A stretch of DNA of 64,000 nt, from positions 157,501 through 221,500 of the forward strand of contig NW_026973712.1 of assembly GCF_035594125.1 (NCBI RefSeq), written 5' to 3'. The DNA is from Scylla paramamosain (taxonomy: Eukaryota > Arthropoda > Malacostraca > Decapoda > Portunidae). Of the stretch, positions 60,487-64,000 are shown one piece after another; position 1 is the stretch's first letter, and every line of letters begins with the position of its first letter. A program made the translations under genes and the position numbers. The notes below the pieces were generated by a model that was not told where the DNA came from, did no database searches, and worked only from the letters and a program-made list of their open reading frames with translations.

Positions 60487-61285
60487 GGGGAGAGTCCATG
60501 AAAGTCTCCAAGAATGGAGATCTCTGCAAAAGGGAAGAGGGTCAGAATGTGCTCCACTTTGGAAGTTAAGCAGTCAAAGAATTTCTTATAGTCAGAGGAG
60601 TTAGGTGAGAGATATACAGCACAGATAAATTTAGTTTGAGAGTGACTCTGTATTCGTAGCCAGATGGTGGAAAACTCGGAAGATTCAAGAGCGTGGGCAC
60701 AAAAGCATGTTAAGTCATTGCACACATAAAGGCAACATCCAGCTTTGGATCGAAAATGAGGATAGAGAAAGTAGGAGGGAACAGAAAAGGGGCTACTGTC
60801 AGTTGTCTCAGACACCTGATTTTCAGGGAGGAAAAGAAGATGAGGTTTAGAAGAGGAGAGGTGGTGTTCTACAGATTGAAAATTAGATCTTAGACTGCGA
60901 ATGTTGCAGAAGTTAATGAAGAGAACGTTGAGGGGGGTGTCAAGACACTTAAGGTCGTTAACAGAAAGGCAGTCCGACCTAGGCACATTTATGGTCCCCT
61001 CCCCAGATGGGGACTCGGAGGCTGGTGTAGGAGTCGCCATGATGATTTTGAAATTTTTGAGTGAAGGGTGTGTGTGTTTTTAGGTGCTTGTAGTTTTGTG
61101 TGGAGGAAGAGAGTTGTCTTTAGAGGGCAGGCTGTGACTGCCTCCTTGTGTTGTGAGACACAAAGGGAAACGTTCAGTGAGGTCACAGCTGGGTTTAATG
61201 ATAAGTTCACAGCACACCCTGAATAGTGCTTTAGACCTCACTGGGAGTAATTATCGTTTTGGCAGGTGTCTACTGCCTCCTTCTA
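60487..61285 (-). mobile_element. Jockey-like LINE 5' part, copy J6
   Basis: The 5' end is near 61285 (GCAGGTGTCTACTGCCTCCT). It reads the 5' region, then the endonuclease ([47 protein letters not shown]) and stops at GDF, where the 61-bp minisatellite begins. It lies about 120 bp downstream (minus sense) of the last HARBI1-like exon found. Confidence 0.9.
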
Positions 61286-61405
61286 TAACTAATGTCAAGG
61301 TTTGTCACACTGTTTTCTTATGTAATACCAGTAACCAATTGCAGTCACATGAAAATCAATAAAATACATAGTTGGGTAAACATGTAATGCAATAATACTA
61401 TATAC

Positions 61406-61542
61406 CTGGGAATCTGAAGCAGTAGCTGAGGATCACTCCATTCACATCACAAACAAGTTGGATTTTCAGAGGGAGTGATAGCTTTTCCAGTTAAAGTAGA
61501 GGGCCTCGTCCACTCTTCGGGCCTTGATGGCAATGTGGGTGC
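61406..61542 (-). pseudogene. HARBI1: HARBI1-like exon 3 with frameshift
   Basis: The acceptor is CTTTTGTGTGCACAG and the donor CCCAG|GTATAT. Joined to the previous exon it completes G-T-H-I: THIAIKARRVDEALYFNWKS, then YHS. At about 61468-61472 an extra CT shifts the frame, after which KIQLVCDVNGVILSYCFRFP continues. This is the Harbinger-nuclease block G-T-H-I-x-I-K-x-P ... Y-x-N-R-K-x-Y-H-S-x-N-x-Q-x-V-C-D, with the second catalytic Asp in VCD. The two-base slip in a CTCT context makes this exon non-functional unless it is an assembly error. Confidence 0.8.
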
Positions 61543-61602
61543 CTGTGCACACAAAAGAATGTATTGGATGATCATGATACACAGTAGCTACATATATCTA
61601 CC

Positions 61603-61605
<3 letters not shown>

Positions 61606-61691
<86 letters not shown>
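61606..61691. repeat. (TA)n microsatellite
   Basis: Perfect TA array in the intron between HARBI1-like exons 2 and 3. Confidence 0.98.
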
Positions 61692-61692
<1 letters not shown>

Positions 61693-61862
61693 CATCCCTG
61701 CACTGGATATGCACACAATATACATAAGATATGAAAACTTTTTAATGCTTAACAAGAACTTGAGGCTGTGAGATACCTTTCACTCAAAGTAAACACCGAT
61801 GAAGTGATAGATTATAACAATAGCAATAAATTTTAAACAAAATATATTATTGTTAATCTTAC

Positions 61863-62026
61863 CATCAATGGTCCCAATAACTCTTAAGAAATTTTTGATC
61901 CTGAAGAACTGCTGTGCAGTTCTCCTTTGATCAAGGTGTGTTGAAGGCATCTTGATTTCCTGCACCGACTTATCACTCAACACAATGCACACACACTCGA
62001 AGACCCTGCTGACACTTGCGTAAGTC
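61863..62026 (-). pseudogene. HARBI1: HARBI1-like exon 2
   Basis: The acceptor is TAATCTGCTTTCAG and the donor GATG|GTAAGA. With one leading base it reads TYASVSRVFECVCIVLSDKS, then FFRIKNFLRVIGTIDG. S-x-x-T/S-V-S-R, and V-I-G-x-I-D-G with the first catalytic Asp, are the Harbinger/HARBI1 nuclease hallmarks. The exon is intact and joins exon 3 in frame (TIDG-THI). It belongs to the same decayed gene or transposon relic as the neighbours. HARBI1-type proteins are nuclear; vertebrate HARBI1 is a domesticated, non-transposing relative. Confidence 0.8.
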
Positions 62027-62944
62027 CTGAAAGCAGATTATAAGCCATTAGTTTTCATTTTATTTATTTTAAATAAGATACATCTTTCTGCTGTAAGCAA
62101 AAAAAAAAAAAAAAAAAAAAAAAAGAAAAAGAAAAAAAAAATCAGCAACATAAATTCAATGATCCCTCTATATGTAGTGCACCGTTCAAGTACACCCAGG
62201 TGTACTTGATGGCACGTTTGGTAAGGTTAGCATCATCCCTCATCCCTCCTTATTAATCATACATTCACATATTTTGACACTAGGAACTAATCTTGACATA
62301 TTCCTAACACTGGATTACAACTTTATAAACTGTGGCATGCAGTAGATTGACTTTTATGCCTTTTACCCTTGAAAGTCAGCCACACTTAAATATTATTCAC
62401 CATACTGAACATCAGTTTATTCACCTACAAAAGTTATTAATGGGATATTGTGCAATTTGTAAAAAAAAAAAAAAAAAATAGTAGTAATTGTTTAGAGTCC
62501 CCTCTTGTCCTTATTACACGTCTATCCTCTTCCATTCTTTCGCATATACCTCTTGATAAACCTGAAAATATAGTATAAGGTTGGGGGAGATGTGTCCCCA
62601 TCCTTTAGGGGTGTTCCAGAAGTTATACTAACTTATATTAGTGTCCTTAAGGGTGGGTCTAGCCCCCATGGTTACGTTAGATTAGGTAATGTTTCATATA
62701 AAAGTGTACGGTGACTAACCTAACCACTGTTAACCTCTGGGTGGCCTTCGCCCATCCCCTGAACCCCCTGAAGAACAGGATCACTTCTTCCTCGCCTTAA
62801 AGTTATGTTTTGTGTACCTAAAGGTATATGCGAAGAATGTAAGAGAATAGACCAGTAATGAGGTCAGGGAAAGGGCTCCCTGACAATTTCCACAACAGCC
62901 AGCCCCTGTGCTGAATGAAGCATGCAACACCAGTATCATCTTAC
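62027..62944. other. Intron-like gap in the HARBI1-like relic
   Basis: Contains A-rich runs (62098-62141, 62461-62478). The ~60 residues expected between exons 1 and 2 (the helix-turn-helix-type segment before S-x-S-x-V-S-R) are not visible here. Probably deleted or too diverged. Confidence 0.45.
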
Positions 62945-63136
62945 CTGCAGTGTCTCCAATGACGTTTTGGAAGGACCCACTGGCAACTGCCTAGGGAAGT
63001 GGTATTTGAGCATCAGCTCATTATCACTCAATGCCAAGGAATCAAGGCGATTCCAAAAGCGCCTTTCTCGCCTCAAGGCACGAACGTGGAAGTATGCAAA
63101 GAAAATATCCAATATATGCAGGAGAAGCGACGAAAA
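62945..63136 (-). pseudogene. HARBI1: HARBI1-like exon 1
   Basis: The reading frame gives ALRRERRFWNRLDSLALSDN, then ELMLKYHFPRQLP, to a CTGCAG|GTAAGA donor. R-R-x-R-R-F-x-x-R-x-D-x-L-x-L-S-D-x-E-L-x-x-x-Y is the usual Harbinger N terminus. An in-frame TAA lies just upstream and no ATG precedes the conserved part, so the native start is missing or in another exon. Confidence 0.7.
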
Positions 63137-63369
63137 CAATACTTAATCACAATACAAACTTATTGCTGCGAGGCGGAATGGGGAGCGCGCACGTGTGGGG
63201 CAAATCAGCCTCTTCCTTTTCATGCTTCGTTTTCAGTGTTCCATGCAAGATTTCACTTTATGCATCGCAAAACCATACTTTCTTGGTGATAAAGCTTGTA
63301 AATAATAATAAAAAGAAAAGTTATTTTGTGCACATAAATATTTAAATAAGAGTTTTCGGGCGAGTTAAC
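63137..63369. promoter_or_regulatory. Short divergent intergenic region, candidate bidirectional promoter
   Basis: About 270 bases separate the HARBI1-like exon (minus) from a plus-strand coding start. It is locally CpG-containing (63165-63200: GCGCGCACGTG). No TATA box is evident. Function is inference from the head-to-head layout. Confidence 0.3.
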
Positions 63370-63395
63370 TTACACCACCTCAGGAGGTGGTGTAA
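63370..63395 (+). other. Perfect 11-bp hairpin in a 5' UTR
   Basis: TTACACCACCT, a CAGG loop, then AGGTGGTGTAA: perfect arms ending 12 bases before the ATG at 63408. It could hinder scanning or bind a protein. Function is speculative. Confidence 0.6.
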
Positions 63396-63407
63396 CTACC
63401 TTGTACC

Positions 63408-63541
63408 ATGGCAACACCAACCTCTTATGCGTTCGTGGATACCATTTGGCTGCCGGAGGTTGATAATAACCGTTTCGTGGATCTGGCCCCTGATGACTGG
63501 GAAGATCACTGCTGGGAGCAAACTTGGAAAGATGACCTTGG
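63408..63541 (+). CDS. First coding exon of an unidentified gene
   Basis: ATG in a strong context (TACCATGG) opens MATPTSYAFVDTIWLPEVDN, then RFVDLAPDDWEDHCWEQTWK, to CTTGG|GTGAGT. The sequence is hydrophilic, rich in Asp/Trp and wholly protein-like. The strong donor directly after 45 codons marks a first exon rather than a complete gene. The rest of the protein is beyond the window or in later exons. I do not recognise the family. The longer open frame on the opposite strand (63756-63370) is Pro/Ser-rich and reads as its shadow. Confidence 0.6.
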
Positions 63542-64000
63542 GTGAGTCCGGGCATTGAGAAGGGCTGGGTGGGGAGTGGTGGTGGCGATGAGGCTTGACC
63601 TCGAGTACTCGGATGGGAGAGGTGGGGGTGGCTCGGAGAAGGAACCAAGGGATACCCACAATTCAGGAAGAAGCATGAACGGCAACCAGCAAAGAGGAGC
63701 GGCGTGATGAGTAGGAATAGGCGGCGACAGGTTTGATGGCAGACAGGTGTGACCACGGGGATGAGTCAGGAGCGGAGAAGAGGCAGAAGCGGCAGGGAAG
63801 ATAGCACGTGGAGAGTGTGGTAACCCACGATTTGAGCGTGGTAGGAAATGACAACGCCTCGCAACTTGCCTGCGATGGGATATGATACTCTTGTCTCAGC
63901 ATGTACTGGATTTTGAGAAAGTCGAGAGTTCGTGTCTTCGATCGCACAACACCGTTGCTACCACTGTTTCCGTAAATTTTGGCCACTTGTTGTCACCAGT
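63542..64000 (+). other. First intron of the unidentified gene
   Basis: GC-richer than the window average. No second exon with convincing splice sites is visible before the window ends. Confidence 0.4.

Noticed and set aside
63370..63756. 128-codon Pro-rich open frame on the minus strand
   Set aside because: It overlaps the better-supported plus-strand first exon, has no splice or domain support, and reads as its shadow.

Overview
The window is eukaryotic and repeat-dominated. The likely source is an arthropod, most plausibly a decapod crustacean. This is inferred from very dense, long (GA)n/(CA)n dinucleotide arrays, interlocking non-LTR retrotransposons (a Jockey-type and a CR1-type family), a HARBI1/Harbinger relic, and short exons split by large repeat-filled introns. 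There is no bacterial gene organisation and no rRNA, tRNA or CRISPR array that I can see.

Host genes. (1) The main gene is a fibrocystin-L (PKHD1L1)-like gene on the minus strand. Three consecutive N-terminal exons (TIG/IPT region) lie at 48.8-46.8 kb. C-terminal exons run from 29.8 kb to a stop codon at 12.2 kb, and most of them join in phase. The last four exons occur twice. The distal cassette (14.4-12.2 kb) is open and phase-consistent. The proximal one (18.2-16.0 kb) carries a stop, an unresolved phase and a flanking LINE fragment, so it looks decayed. The central ~3,000 residues of a typical family member are not found between the two halves. (2) A first coding exon of an MRM2/FtsJ-like rRNA 2'-O-methyltransferase lies on the minus strand at 37.6 kb, between those halves. 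(3) A HARBI1-like, intron-containing but frameshifted gene lies on the minus strand at 63.1-61.4 kb. (4) Facing away from it, an unidentified first coding exon lies on the plus strand at 63.4 kb. (5) A possible two-exon gene start lies on the plus strand (1.5-1.67 kb and 5.68 kb). (6) A Myb/SANT-like domain relic lies at 40.06 kb.

Mobile elements. The Jockey-like family has near full-length copies at 18.2-21.5, 31.75-35.06 and 49.2-51.6 kb plus several fragments. The CR1-like family has copies at 3.6-4.7, 22.9-26.4, 30.1-36.35, 40.4-45.8, 52.0-54.0, 54.1-56.3 and 56.7-58.6 kb. Two Jockey-like copies are nested inside CR1-like copies. CR1-like 3' ends finish in ACCTAGTTG-type units that run straight into (CA)n microsatellites. 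An 816-bp DNA transposon with ~110-bp terminal inverted repeats sits at 45.8-46.6 kb.

Tandem repeats. Many SSRs, some several hundred bases long, and several minisatellites (44, 61, 63, 83 and 90 bp units) fill most of the rest. Much of the apparent open reading frame content is translated microsatellite.
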